Source: HKCCE3408 sp039183205
GTDB lineage: Bacteria; Pseudomonadota; Alphaproteobacteria; Rhodobacterales; Rhodobacteraceae
Assembly: GCA_039183205.1 (NCBI GenBank)
Contig: JBCDBR010000001.1
Span: forward strand, 186,001 to 250,000
Length of the DNA stretch: 64,000 bases
Direction: 5' to 3'
Part shown: positions 10,601-18,722 of the stretch, in pieces
How positions within the stretch are numbered: position 1 is the first letter of the stretch
Layout: every line of letters starts with the position of its first letter
Notes under the pieces: generated by a model
What the model was told of the DNA's origin: nothing
Seen by the model: the letters and a program-made list of their open reading frames with translations, nothing else
Database searches by the model: none
Position numbers and translations under genes: made by a program

Positions 10601-10981
10601 GCTTTGCTCTCGGAGGCCAGCGGGGTGCTGACCGCACCCGATCTCAAGGCATTGTTCGACGGCGATGCGTTGGCCGAACTGGCCTTGACCGCGCAGAGCA
10701 GCGTTCTGCACTGCCAATTGCTCGGCCAAATCGACCGGCTTGTCATCTCTGAGGGGCACGTTTTGGCGGTGGATTTCAAATCCAACGCGCGGGTCCCTGA
10801 CAGTGCCGCGGAGGTGCCGGAAGGGCTGATGCGCCAGATGGGGGCCTATGCAGACATGCTCCTGGCGCTTTATCCCGGCCACAGCATCGAAACCGCGATC
10901 CTTTGGACCAAAACGGCGCGATTGATGCCGCTGCCACACGACGCTGTGATGGCGGCCCTTGCCCGCGCCACCTTACCTTGA
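7616..10981 (+). CDS. addA: Double-strand break repair helicase AddA
   Basis: AddA is the UvrD/Rep-type 3'-5' helicase and second nuclease of the AddAB complex. The 1121-residue protein has Walker A ANAGSGKT at residues 24-31, helicase motif II LVDESQDTS, motif III GDVKQSIYSFQGA, a late motif VMTVHGAKGLE, motif VI LLYVAMTRAA, and a C-terminal nuclease core GQIDRL followed by AVDFKSN. The start is the GTG in the GTGA overlap with addB; an ATG two codons on (7622) would also serve. Complete, with no sign of damage. Confidence 0.96.
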   Translation: MTMDAATRAQVDAADPAQSAWLMANAGSGKTRVLTNRVAWLLLNGARPERILCLTFTKAAASEMQNRLFAQLGEWSMLADADVSARLAEMGVPTKDRDAARLRQARTLFARAIEAPGGLKIQTIHAFAASVLRRFPLEAGVSPGFQEIEDRAQVILMDTVLEAMADGADGAVVAGVAAFTNGNDLRGLMRAVLDRRAAFNGPMPDFDAHLGLPAGLTPENVLADTIIGGEQALCRRVVDRLDPEIDRQKSIADRLSSFPWNAPDLESLAILESVLLSGEKAKQPFTAKIGTFVNASVRAALSDDLASLEAFMSRVEAARARRVALLTADRSRALHRFARAFLLAYDAAKAARGWLDFSDLIRRARAVLTDQTIAPWVLYRLDGGIDHLLVDESQDTSPEQWEVMQALTEEFAAGKGARDDTARTLFIVGDVKQSIYSFQGADPSAFDRMRDHFRAQLNDSPAPLRQHELVYSFRSAPVILQLVDEVAAQSGRTGLGSDVRHAAFHPDLPGRIDIWPPVEAAEEKAAETAWYDPVDLVAPDDPVARMARQVGAFVAETLAAPALIRDGAMSRPADAGDILILVRKRGPLFFRIIEDIKSRDLPILGADRFEVTEQLAVKDLIALMRILATQADDLSLAAVLRSPMFGWDDDALFRLAHGRDGVLWAALPDGPTAEILQDLRKRAGHLRPYDLLERALGYWNLRPRMLARLGAEAEDGIDALLHQALVYERTEVPSLTGFLAWLEADELKVKRDAARATGQVRVMTVHGAKGLEAPIVVLPETGLHKGRAPAVNLVEPQGAPVMWPGPAAEVPEPLRQPLLDRKAADLAEQDRLLYVAMTRAAQWLVVGATGPVMRKDGNKETDTWFGAIESAATAIGATAHAMPGGQGWRLETGDWPQAVPTGAKEDRAPPLPDWATARAPHLATPAARAPSELGGAKAMPGDPGALDETAALRRGRLIHLLLEHLPELPPASWVGAAPGIVAMDGPQIPDAAEMAALLSEASGVLTAPDLKALFDGDALAELALTAQSSVLHCQLLGQIDRLVISEGHVLAVDFKSNARVPDSAAEVPEGLMRQMGAYADMLLALYPGHSIETAILWTKTARLMPLPHDAVMAALARATLP

Positions 10982-11043
10982 CCCGTGCCGCTTGCGTCCA
11001 TACTTTGGGGTTCGAACTTTGATGACCCCAACCTGGAGGGCAG

Positions 11044-11367
11044 ATGATGGCGACCGTCGCTGTGACAGACGACACCTTTGACACCGAAGTGCGGCAATCG
11101 CCGTTACCGGTGGTCGTGGATTTTTGGGCCGAATGGTGTGGGCCGTGTAAACAGATCGGACCAGCGCTTGAAGAGCTGTCGAGCGAATTCGATGGCAAGG
11201 TCAAGATCGTAAAGGTCAATGTCGACGAAAACCCCAATGCGCCGATGCAATTGGGCGTGCGCGGTATTCCGGCGCTTTTTATGTTCAAGGACGGAGAAGT
11301 CGTGTCCAACAAGGTTGGCGCCGCACCTAAAGCTGCGCTGCAAGGCTGGATCGAAGACGCCATCTAG
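11044..11367 (+). CDS. trxA: Thioredoxin 1
   Basis: A 107-residue cytoplasmic thioredoxin that reduces protein disulfides such as those of ribonucleotide reductase and methionine sulfoxide reductase. The active site WCGPC has Cys32 and Cys35, and the cis-proline loop RGIPALFMFK is present. A ribosome site CTGGAGG lies about eight bases upstream of the first ATG (11044); ATG at 11047 is equally possible. It is the last gene of the leftward block and is followed by a strong terminator. The addA-trxA order is common in this bacterial family. Confidence 0.97.
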   Translation: MMATVAVTDDTFDTEVRQSPLPVVVDFWAEWCGPCKQIGPALEELSSEFDGKVKIVKVNVDENPNAPMQLGVRGIPALFMFKDGEVVSNKVGAAPKAALQGWIEDAI

Positions 11368-11395
11368 GCGCAGCGCTTAACGGGTGCTTTAACCA

Positions 11396-11434
11396 GGCCC
11401 GGGACGGTTAATGCCGTCTCGGGCCGATTTTTTT
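11396..11434 (+). terminator. Intrinsic terminator of trxA
   Basis: A 12-bp stem (11396-11407 with 11414-11425, one G-T pair) closes on a 6-base loop and is followed by a run of seven T at 11428-11434. This is a classical Rho-independent terminator on the plus strand, 28 bp after the trxA stop. Confidence 0.9.
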
Positions 11435-11467
11435 GGTCCCTATCGGCCATATAGAACCGGTATATCT

Positions 11468-11492
11468 CGCGTATAGATTTGGTATATACGCG
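11468..11492. repeat. AT-rich palindrome between two terminators
   Basis: CGCGTATA (11468-11475) and TATACGCG (11485-11492) form a perfect 8-bp inverted repeat around nine bases. The surrounding 11450-11490 stretch repeats GGTATAT. It lies between convergent trxA and amtB, so it is unlikely to be a promoter for either. Function unknown. Confidence 0.5.
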
Positions 11493-11567
11493 ATTTTCGC
11501 ACAGAAAGACGGAAAATCCCTGTTAACGGTGCGCGAACTCATCCGTGACCAGACCTGCCGCACCGCC

Positions 11568-11596
11568 AAAAAGGGCGCGCCCGATGGCACGCCCTT
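11568..11596 (-). terminator. Intrinsic terminator of glnK-amtB
   Basis: Read on the minus strand, an 11-bp stem (11596-11586 with 11581-11571, one T-G pair) closes on a tetraloop and is followed by T residues at 11570-11568, giving a five-T run with the stem end. A second perfect 8-bp hairpin (11607-11614 with 11620-11627) lies between this and the amtB stop but has no T-run. Confidence 0.85.
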
Positions 11597-11644
11597 GCTT
11601 TGAAGCGGCCCGATGCGAGATCGGGCCGGTGATCTCGGCTCCGC

Positions 11645-13006
11645 TTAGGACGCTTTGGTGAAGTCGGGATAGGCTTCCATCCCAAGCTCTGAGACATCGA
11701 GACCGCTGGTCTCTTCCTCCTCGGAGGCACGGATGCCGAAGATGCCGTTCAGGATCACCCAGACGATCAGGCTGGCGATGAAGACAAAGGCACCGATCAC
11801 CGCGATTGAGATGATCTGACCGCCCCAGGTCGCACCGCCGTCATAGCCGCCGGTGATCGCCACAGCGAGCGTGCCCCAGATACCTGCAAAGAGGTGAACC
11901 GGGATGGCGCCAACCACGTCGTCGATCTTCAACCGATCCAAAAGCGGCACGGTGAAGACGACAATCACACCGCCGATGGCGCCGAAGATCAGCGACACAA
12001 AGAGCGATGGGGCCAGCGGTTCGGCTGTGATCGAGACCAGGCCGGCCAAGGCTCCGTTCAGCACCATCGTCAGATCGACCTTGCCGTACATGATCTGCGT
12101 CAGGATCAGCGCGGTGACCGCACCGGCCGCAGCGGCCATGTTGGTGTTGGCGAAGATACGGCTGATATCGGCGACATCGCCGACCGTGCCCATGGCCAAT
12201 TGCGATGCGCCGTTAAAGCCGAACCAGCCGAGCCACAAGATGAAGGTACCCAAGGTTGCAAGCGCCAGGTTTGAGCCGGGCATTGGCGCAACCTTGCCAT
12301 CTGCGGTGTATTTACCCAGACGCGGGCCAAGGATGATGGCACCGGCCAAAGCAGCCCAGCCCCCGACGGAGTGAACCAGTGTCGAACCGGCGAAGTCGTA
12401 AAAGCCCATTTGCGAGGACAAGAAACCGCCGCCCCACTGCCAGGATGCCTGGATCGGGTAGATGAAGGCCGTCAGCACAAAGACGAAGATCAAAAACGGC
12501 CAGAGCTTGATCCGTTCAGCCAGCGCACCCGACACAATCGAGGCAGTGGTCGCGCAGAACATCAACTGGAAGAAGTAATCCGATCCTGTCGAGGCATAGC
12601 CGTAATCGTCCGCAGCGTCGCGGCCGACGCCGACAGCCTCAAGAACGGCCACGCCAAACGCGCCAAGATAGCCGCCTGTGTCATCGGTGCCGATCGACCA
12701 ATTGCCGAGCGGGTACATCAGGTTGTACCCGACGAGCCAGTAAGCGATCGCGGCAATCGAGAACAACGAGATGTTCTTTGTCATCTGCATGGCCACGTTC
12801 TTGGAGCGGACCAAACCGCCTTCGAGCATGGCAAATCCAGCCGCCATCCAGAAGACCAAGAAGCCGCCGACCAAGAACAGCAAGCTGTTGAAAATGAATA
12901 CAGAGTCAGTCGAAGCGTCCACGCCTGCCTCTTGCGCAAAGCCCGCCGCCGGTGCCAACGCAAGCGCCGCCACTAGCCCGAGCTTGAGAGAAATTTTGGT
13001 GATCAT
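11645..13006 (-). CDS. amtB: Ammonium transporter AmtB
   Basis: A 453-residue Amt/Mep/Rh channel. An N-terminal signal-like segment ending near GFAQEAG is followed by about eleven membrane helices. Family landmarks include FWMAAGFAMLEGGLVRSKN, WQWGGGFLS, the HSVGGWAALAGA segment with one of the pore histidines, and WLGWFGFNGAS. The protein moves ammonium into the cell in the inner membrane. It lies 39 bp downstream of glnK in the same direction. GlnK is known to plug AmtB when nitrogen is abundant, so the gene pair reflects a physical partnership. Confidence 0.97.
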   Translation of the reverse strand: MITKISLKLGLVAALALAPAAGFAQEAGVDASTDSVFIFNSLLFLVGGFLVFWMAAGFAMLEGGLVRSKNVAMQMTKNISLFSIAAIAYWLVGYNLMYPLGNWSIGTDDTGGYLGAFGVAVLEAVGVGRDAADDYGYASTGSDYFFQLMFCATTASIVSGALAERIKLWPFLIFVFVLTAFIYPIQASWQWGGGFLSSQMGFYDFAGSTLVHSVGGWAALAGAIILGPRLGKYTADGKVAPMPGSNLALATLGTFILWLGWFGFNGASQLAMGTVGDVADISRIFANTNMAAAAGAVTALILTQIMYGKVDLTMVLNGALAGLVSITAEPLAPSLFVSLIFGAIGGVIVVFTVPLLDRLKIDDVVGAIPVHLFAGIWGTLAVAITGGYDGGATWGGQIISIAVIGAFVFIASLIVWVILNGIFGIRASEEEETSGLDVSELGMEAYPDFTKAS

Positions 13007-13045
13007 TGTTTCCCCATGTCCTAGAATTTTATGACGGTTTGCGCC

Positions 13046-13384
13046 TTAGAGGGCGTCGTCGTTGGTGTCGCCTGTGCGCACGCGCACGGCACTTTGCACA
13101 TCAAGAACGAATATCTTGCCGTCCCCGATTTTGTCGGTTTTCGCTGTGCTGGCGATGGTCTCGACAACCTGGTCTTCCATGCTGTCGGCCACGACCACTT
13201 CAAGCTTCACTTTCGGCACGAAATTCACGGCATATTCCGCGCCGCGATAGATCTCGGTGTGCCCGGACTGGGATCCGAAGCCCTTTATCTCTGTCACCAT
13301 CATGCCGCGTACGCCGATGGAGGTCAGCGCTTCGCGAACCTCCTCCAGCTTGAACGGCTTGATCGCTGCGATGATGAGTTTCAC
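13046..13384 (-). CDS. glnK: Nitrogen regulatory PII protein GlnK
   Basis: A 112-residue PII signalling protein that senses ATP/ADP and 2-oxoglutarate and binds AmtB. The T-loop has Tyr51 in YRGAEYAVNF, the uridylylation site. The sequence GFGSQSGHTE replaces the basic GFGRQKGHTE of many GlnB proteins, which is typical of GlnK from this group. The start is GTG (complement of 13382-13384) with GAGGGA about eight bases upstream. Expression together with amtB is expected under nitrogen limitation. Confidence 0.95.
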   Translation of the reverse strand: MKLIIAAIKPFKLEEVREALTSIGVRGMMVTEIKGFGSQSGHTEIYRGAEYAVNFVPKVKLEVVVADSMEDQVVETIASTAKTDKIGDGKIFVLDVQSAVRVRTGDTNDDAL

Positions 13385-13503
13385 GTCAGTTTCCCTCGCT
13401 TTTCAATTTGTCCCCGAACGGACGTCACACGCGGTTAATCATGGTGTGCAGCGGTCAAGGGCAACGAGCGGGCCTGGATGGCGGGGGGGTCTGAAGTGCG
13501 GAT

Positions 13504-13520
13504 TGCAAATATTTTGCGCA
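13504..13520. promoter_or_regulatory. Possible NtrC-type site upstream of glnK
   Basis: TGCAAATATTTTGCGCA has the TGC-N11-GCA spacing of NtrC sites (consensus TGCACC-N5-GGTGCA), with partial agreement inside the half sites. It lies 120 bp upstream of glnK, a normal enhancer distance. It also lies 116 bp before the penicillin-binding protein start. Weak evidence. Confidence 0.3.
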
Positions 13521-13635
13521 AATTCTCTCTATCGATTAAAATTTGATCAATTCAAAAACTGCCGCTGTCGGTGGCATCCCTCCACATCCGACTCAAAACA
13601 GCTTACCTTGTCAGAAAATAACGGCAGGTCCGAAC

Positions 13636-15801
13636 ATGAGCACAACACGACGCAGTGGAGGCGGCCGCCGGCTGGTGGCGGATCGCCGGGCAAACCCGGC
13701 CAAACCGGCGCCGCGCCGCGCATCGGCTGGGTCCGGCGGAGGATCAGCGCGCAAAGCGCATCGCAAAGGCGCGCGGCAACGTGGTGTGCTGGCGCGGGTT
13801 TTAGGATTTCTTTTTGGGCTGATCTGGGCGCTGGTCTGGCGCTCCGCGGCGGTCATAGCTTTGTTGGTGTTTGTCGCGACGGCTTATATCTACGCGACCT
13901 TGCCACCCATCGACGAAGCCGCAGATGCGCGTATCCGAGGTTCGGTTACGTTTTTGGACCGCGATGGCGAGGTCTTCGCCCGTCGGGGTGCCCAATACGG
14001 CGGTGCCGCCGATAGCACGGCGATATCGTCGAACCTTGTGGATGCGCTCATCGCAACGGAAGATCGCCGGTTTTATTGGCATCCGGGCGTCGATCCCATA
14101 GGGATCGGCAACGCTATCCGCATCAATATCTCGGAAGGCCGCGGACCGTTTTCGGGCCATGGCGGATCGACCATCGCGATGCAGGTTGCCAAGCTGATGT
14201 GCCTGGGCGTGCCGTTTGATGCCACAACCTGGGAGAGCGAGGCCGATTACGAGGCCGATTGCCGGCGAACGACGCTTTGGCGCAAGGTGCAAGAGGTGCC
14301 GTGGGCATTGGCGTTGACCGGGCGGTATGGGCGCGACGGCGTGGTTTCGGTCTATCTCAACCGTGCGTATTTCGGCGCCGGCGCTTATGGCGTGACCGCC
14401 GCAATGGAGCGGTATTTTGGCACCACGCCGGATTTGGCCACGCCGCAACAGGCGGCGATGCTGGCCGGGCTTTTGACGGCGCCGTCGCGGTTCGCGCCGA
14501 CGAACGATCTGGAACGCAGCCAGGGCCGCGCGGGTGTCGTGCTGGGCTTGATGCATCGGTCAGGCTATCTCAGCGATGCCGAGCTTGCCGATGCCAGGGC
14601 CGCGCCCGCCACCCTGTCGCCTGGTGCCGTGTCGGACCGGGGCGGGGCATTTGCCGATTGGGTCATGGCCGCCGGTCCGGATTTTTTGACCGGTGAGACC
14701 ACCGAAGATGTCGTGATCCGGTCGACCTTTGACCCCGAGATCCAGGCCGCGGCCGAGGCGGCGGTGGATGTCATCTTTGCCGACCGGGTCAGCGAAGGCT
14801 CTGGCGCGCAGGCCGCCGTCGTTGTGATGTCCGCCGATGGGGCGGTGCGCGCCATGGTCGGCGGGCGCGATATCCCGGGTGAGCGCAACTTTTTCAACCG
14901 CGCCGTCCAAGCGCAGCGGCAGCCAGGGTCGAGTTTCAAGCCGTTCATTTACGCTGCGGCCCTCGATCAGGGCTGGCGCTATGACGATCTGATCTATGAC
15001 GGTCCGCTGACCATCGATGTGCCAGGTTCAGGACCCTATAGCCCCGCCAATTATACCGGTGAATTCTATGGGGAGATCATGCTGATCGACGCGTTGCGGT
15101 CATCGCTGAACACAGCCGCCGTGCGGTTGTCGGAGACGGTGGGCCGGGACGAGGTGGCGCGTGTCGCCGAAGGTTTTGGCATCGATGCCAACCTGCGTGA
15201 GCTGGGCCCCGCGATTGCGCTGGGCGCCTCTGAGGTCACTCTGCTGGAGATGGTCGGCGCCTATGCCGGCATTCTGTCCGGCGGCTATGCCGTCACGCCC
15301 TATGCGGTCGAGGAACTGCAACTCGGCGGTTCGGACGAGCCTTTGTACCAAGCGCCAGCCGGCGGCGGTTTTGGCGAGCAGGTCATTTCGGCGCAAGCGG
15401 CCGGGCAGCTGGTCTATATGATGAACCAAGTGGTGGAAAACGGAACCGGCCAAAACGCCCGCTTTGGCGGATGGCAGATCGCGGGTAAAACCGGCACGAC
15501 CAATTCCGCGCGCGATGCGTGGTTTGTGGCCTTCACAGCCGATTACGTAGCCGGCGTTTGGATGGGCTATGACGACAACACGCCATTGCGCGGGGTTACC
15601 GGCGGCGGTCTACCGTCGGAGATTTGGCGCGAAACCATGGCGCCGATCCATGCGGGTCTCGACCCTTTGCCTCTGCCGATGATCGACCCCGCGGACATGC
15701 CGCGCGCCGTGCCGCAGACCCAAACCGATCAGCCCGATTTGGGACAGCAGATCTTGATGGAAGTTTTGCAACAAGTGCTCAGCGATCTCGATCAGCGTTA
15801 G
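13636..15801 (+). CDS. Class A penicillin-binding protein (transglycosylase/transpeptidase, PBP1A family)
   Basis: A 721-residue bifunctional peptidoglycan synthase. I start at ATG 13636 (MSTTRRSGGG), which gives a basic cytoplasmic tail before the single membrane anchor (about residues 65-92); an in-frame ATG at 13543 would add 31 atypical residues. The glycosyltransferase domain shows TEDRRFYWHPGVDPIG and GGSTIAMQVAKL. The transpeptidase domain shows the active-site serine in GSSFKPF, the second motif SSLN and the third motif KTGTTN. It polymerises and cross-links glycan strands at the outer face of the inner membrane. The C-terminus has a Gln-rich tail. It is transcribed away from glnK. 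Confidence 0.93.
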   Translation: MSTTRRSGGGRRLVADRRANPAKPAPRRASAGSGGGSARKAHRKGARQRGVLARVLGFLFGLIWALVWRSAAVIALLVFVATAYIYATLPPIDEAADARIRGSVTFLDRDGEVFARRGAQYGGAADSTAISSNLVDALIATEDRRFYWHPGVDPIGIGNAIRINISEGRGPFSGHGGSTIAMQVAKLMCLGVPFDATTWESEADYEADCRRTTLWRKVQEVPWALALTGRYGRDGVVSVYLNRAYFGAGAYGVTAAMERYFGTTPDLATPQQAAMLAGLLTAPSRFAPTNDLERSQGRAGVVLGLMHRSGYLSDAELADARAAPATLSPGAVSDRGGAFADWVMAAGPDFLTGETTEDVVIRSTFDPEIQAAAEAAVDVIFADRVSEGSGAQAAVVVMSADGAVRAMVGGRDIPGERNFFNRAVQAQRQPGSSFKPFIYAAALDQGWRYDDLIYDGPLTIDVPGSGPYSPANYTGEFYGEIMLIDALRSSLNTAAVRLSETVGRDEVARVAEGFGIDANLRELGPAIALGASEVTLLEMVGAYAGILSGGYAVTPYAVEELQLGGSDEPLYQAPAGGGFGEQVISAQAAGQLVYMMNQVVENGTGQNARFGGWQIAGKTGTTNSARDAWFVAFTADYVAGVWMGYDDNTPLRGVTGGGLPSEIWRETMAPIHAGLDPLPLPMIDPADMPRAVPQTQTDQPDLGQQILMEVLQQVLSDLDQR

Positions 15802-16182
15802 AGGCGTCTTCATTCTTTCCTGCGAAACAATCTGCAATTCACATCCAGAGTGTTTTGCAGTGTCTCATCCGCGCGCCCAGACGTTAGACCCGATCTTTCC
15901 CATCCGCTTGGATGCAACGGACATGTTCATCTTTCGACCGGACTTGCAGCTGGCCAACCGCGTGAGCGACATCGACACCGCGCCCCAAACCCAACCGTCG
16001 CCGTTTTTCCGATCTGTCCGCCATTCCATGCGAACGGGATCGACGACCCAAGTTCCCTACATGCCGTCCCGCTTGGGATCGCTGCGGATTTTATGATCGC
16101 CCCGGCGGGCTAAATTGCTTTCCCCCATCGCTGCGGCGCGGTAGCACATCCGCATCGAAGACCTCAGCGACAGGAGCATGAC
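15802..16182. other. 381-bp gap without a convincing gene
   Basis: The longest candidate is an open frame from GTG 15860 to 16096 (78 codons) with coding-like third-position GC but no clear ribosome site and no sequence I recognise. I see no tRNA or terminator. The final 15 bp hold the CAGGAG ribosome site of ridA. The stretch probably carries the ridA promoter. Confidence 0.5.
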
Positions 16183-16644
16183 ATGGATGTAGATGGCCGG
16201 CTGGCAGACCTGGGCATTTCGCTGCCCGATGCCCCCGCACCCGCGGCAAATTACGTCCCTTACGTGATTGTCGGCGAGCTTGTGCATGTCTCAGGTCAAG
16301 TGCCGATGGACGCAAACGGCTTTGTCACCGGCAAGGTCGGCGCCGATCTCAGCGTTGAGGACGGAGCCGCCGCCGCGCGGCTATGCGCGCTGTCACTGCT
16401 GGCGCAAGTCCGAAACGCCTGTGGCGGCGATTTCGGGCGCCTTGTCCGCGCCGTCAAATTGGTCGGCTTTGTCAATTCCGCGCCGGATTTCGGAGACCAG
16501 CCCAAGGTCATCAATGGCGCATCCGACACGATGGTCGAGATACTTGGCGAGGCCGGTCGTCACGCGCGATCCGCGGTCAGTGCCGGCGCGCTGCCATTTG
16601 GCGTCGCGGTGGAGGTCGAAGGTATCTTTCAGATCCGCCCGTGA
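16183..16644 (+). CDS. ridA: RidA/YjgF-family protein
   Basis: A 153-residue member of the Rid family, which hydrolyses reactive enamine/imine intermediates released by PLP enzymes such as threonine dehydratase. Family features are VSGQVPMD, the late segment HARSAVSAGALPFGVAVEVE with the conserved Arg, and the closing EGIFQIRP. It is about 20-25 residues longer than E. coli RidA, placing it in the longer YjgF-like subgroup. The next gene starts in a GTGA overlap, so it is co-translated with a phosphodiesterase. The subgroup substrate is not certain. Confidence 0.88.
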   Translation: MDVDGRLADLGISLPDAPAPAANYVPYVIVGELVHVSGQVPMDANGFVTGKVGADLSVEDGAAAARLCALSLLAQVRNACGGDFGRLVRAVKLVGFVNSAPDFGDQPKVINGASDTMVEILGEAGRHARSAVSAGALPFGVAVEVEGIFQIRP

Positions 16645-17405
16645 CGCTGCCCCGGCCCTTTTTGACAAAGCCGATCGCGCACCGCGCATTGCATAGCCTG
16701 GCAGAGGGCGCGCCGGAAAACAGCCTTCCCGCCGTCACGCGCGCCGTTCACCATGGCTACGGCATCGAGATCGATCTACAGCCTTCGGCCGATGGCGTAG
16801 CGATGGTCTTTCACGATGCAACGCTGGATCGGATGACGGCGGAACGCGGGCCTTTTCGCGCGCGCAATGCCGATAGTCTGCGCGATATTCAATTAGCCGA
16901 CTGCCCGACCCACATCCCGACACTGACCGAGGTCCTGGCGGCCGTATCGGGCGCGGTGCCGATCCTTTTGGAGATTAAGGACCAATCCGGGTGTCTGACC
17001 GGAAGCGATGGTGTGCTAGAGACCGCGACGATCGAGGCGCTGACGGGGTATGACGGCCCTGTCGCGGTCATGTCGTTTAACCCCGACATGATCGCCAAGA
17101 TCGCTGAATTGGCGCCCGATATCCCGCGGGGTTTGGTGACGGCTGAGTTTGAGCCGCCCTATTGGTCCTTTGTCCCGCGCGCGCGGGCGGCGCATCTGCG
17201 CCAGTTTCCGGATCTTGAGCGCGTTGGCGCGTGCTTTCTCAGCCACGATGTCCAAGCCTTGGCAAACCCCGACCTTGCCGCCTTACGCGCCCGGGGGCTG
17301 CCGATCTTGACCTGGACCATCCGTAACGCGGCGCAAGAGGCGATGGCACGCCCCTTGGTCGATAACATCACCTTCGAAGGGTATGTGCCGCAAATGGCGC
17401 CATAA
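16641..17405 (+). CDS. Glycerophosphodiester phosphodiesterase family protein
   Basis: A 254-residue cytoplasmic GDPD-type TIM-barrel enzyme. The start is the GTG at 16641 that overlaps the ridA stop; an upstream in-frame start at 16383 lies within ridA. Catalytic motifs are His14-Arg15 (AHRALH), Glu26-Asn27 (PENSLPAV), Glu43 and Asp45 (IEIDLQPSADG) and His58 (VFHDATLDR). It would hydrolyse glycerophosphodiesters to glycerol-3-phosphate and an alcohol. There is no signal peptide, which resembles UgpQ rather than periplasmic GlpQ. Confidence 0.9.
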   Translation: MTLPRPFLTKPIAHRALHSLAEGAPENSLPAVTRAVHHGYGIEIDLQPSADGVAMVFHDATLDRMTAERGPFRARNADSLRDIQLADCPTHIPTLTEVLAAVSGAVPILLEIKDQSGCLTGSDGVLETATIEALTGYDGPVAVMSFNPDMIAKIAELAPDIPRGLVTAEFEPPYWSFVPRARAAHLRQFPDLERVGACFLSHDVQALANPDLAALRARGLPILTWTIRNAAQEAMARPLVDNITFEGYVPQMAP

Positions 17406-17531
17406 CCGATCCGGGCCGTGCAATTGATGACCGGTTTTCCGCCGTTCGCGTGCTGCGCACATGCGCCGCAATTGAACCGGTGGCCGCGCGGCCCACATCT
17501 AGGCTGCGACACAGGTGGCGACAGGGATGAC

Positions 17532-18722
17532 ATGGACGGCGCGGCAGAGATCGAAATCACAGCTTATGCGCAGCTCTCCGGCATCGATGCAGCCGAATGG
17601 GATGCCTGTGCCGCGCCGGGCACGGAAACCGGCGCGCGGCCGATTGATCCGTTTACGACCTATCGCTTTCTCAAAGCCTTGGAGGACAGCCGTTCGGTCG
17701 GCACGGGCACCGGATGGCAGCCGCGATACTTGGTGGCGCGGGCCGGTGGGCAGGCGGTCGCGGTGGCCCCGCTTTACGCCAAATCCCACAGCCAAGGCGA
17801 ATATGTGTTCGACCACAATTGGGCCCATGCCTATGAGCAGGCCGGCGGTCGCTATTACCCCAAATTGCAATTGGCGGTGCCGTTCACGCCCGCCACCGGT
17901 CGGCGGTTCCTGACCCGACCGGGATGGGACGAGGCCGGGATGGGCGCGTTGGTTCAAGCGGCCGTTCAAATTGCAGCCGATAATGAGCTCAGCTCGGCCC
18001 ATATCACGTTTTGCACCGAGGCCGAGGCCGTGGCGGGCCGTGCGATGGGGTTGTTGCACCGGACCGGGCAACAATTTCATTGGCACAACGACCGCTACGG
18101 CACGTTCGATGACTTCCTGACAGCGCTGAGTTCGCGCAAACGCAAAAACATCCGAAAGGAACGGGCCGAGGCGCAGAGGTTTGGCGGCGAGATCGTGGCG
18201 CTGTCCGGGGCGGAATTGCGCGCCGAGCATTGGGATGCGTTTTGGGCGTTTTACCAAGATACCGGCAGCCGAAAATGGGGCATGCCCTACCTTACCCGGC
18301 GGTTTTTTGACATTGCCCATGAAACGCTGGCGGATGATCTGCTGCTTGTTTTGGCGATGCGCGATGGCCAGCCGATTGCTGGCGCGCTGAATTTCATCGG
18401 CCGCGATACGCTTTTCGGTCGGTATTGGGGCTGCGTCGAACACCATCGGTGCTTGCATTTCGAGCTCTGCTATTACCAGGCTATTGATGCGGCAATCGCC
18501 ATGGGACTTGCCCGGGTCGAAGCCGGCGCGCAGGGCGATCACAAGCTGGCCCGCGGCTATATGCCGACCGTCACGCACAGCCTGCATTGGATCGGCGATC
18601 CCGGTTTTCGCGATGCGGTGTCACGCTATTTGGAGGCGGAGCGGGACGCGATCGACCGCGAGGTCGAGGTGCTGACGGACTACGGCCCGTTTCGGCGTGC
18701 CGATGTGGAGGAACAGGAATGA
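17532..18722 (+). CDS. DUF482/COG3146 FemAB-like acyltransferase-fold protein
   Basis: A 396-residue protein of the DUF482 family, which has a GNAT/FemAB-like fold. I start at ATG 17532, preceded by AGGGATGA; the longer frame from 17418 covers unlikely sequence. Recognisable family parts are the early PFTTYRFLKALEDS, then NDRYGTFDDFL, SSRKRKNIRKERAEA in the middle, and the late VEAGAQGDHKLARGYMP. Homologues have been called peptidoglycan biosynthesis/recognition proteins, but the true substrate is unknown. The stop overlaps phhB by ATGA. Confidence 0.85.
   Translation: MDGAAEIEITAYAQLSGIDAAEWDACAAPGTETGARPIDPFTTYRFLKALEDSRSVGTGTGWQPRYLVARAGGQAVAVAPLYAKSHSQGEYVFDHNWAHAYEQAGGRYYPKLQLAVPFTPATGRRFLTRPGWDEAGMGALVQAAVQIAADNELSSAHITFCTEAEAVAGRAMGLLHRTGQQFHWHNDRYGTFDDFLTALSSRKRKNIRKERAEAQRFGGEIVALSGAELRAEHWDAFWAFYQDTGSRKWGMPYLTRRFFDIAHETLADDLLLVLAMRDGQPIAGALNFIGRDTLFGRYWGCVEHHRCLHFELCYYQAIDAAIAMGLARVEAGAQGDHKLARGYMPTVTHSLHWIGDPGFRDAVSRYLEAERDAIDREVEVLTDYGPFRRADVEEQE

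Noticed and set aside
11376..11391. TTAA pair after trxA as a CtrA box
   Set aside because: The spacing is eight bases, not seven.
13536..13550. TTAA-N7-TCAA upstream of the penicillin-binding protein gene as a CtrA box
   Set aside because: One mismatch in AT-rich spacer and no supporting context.
15860..16096. 78-codon open frame before ridA
   Set aside because: Third-position GC is coding-like, but there is no ribosome site and no family; left as part of the gap description.
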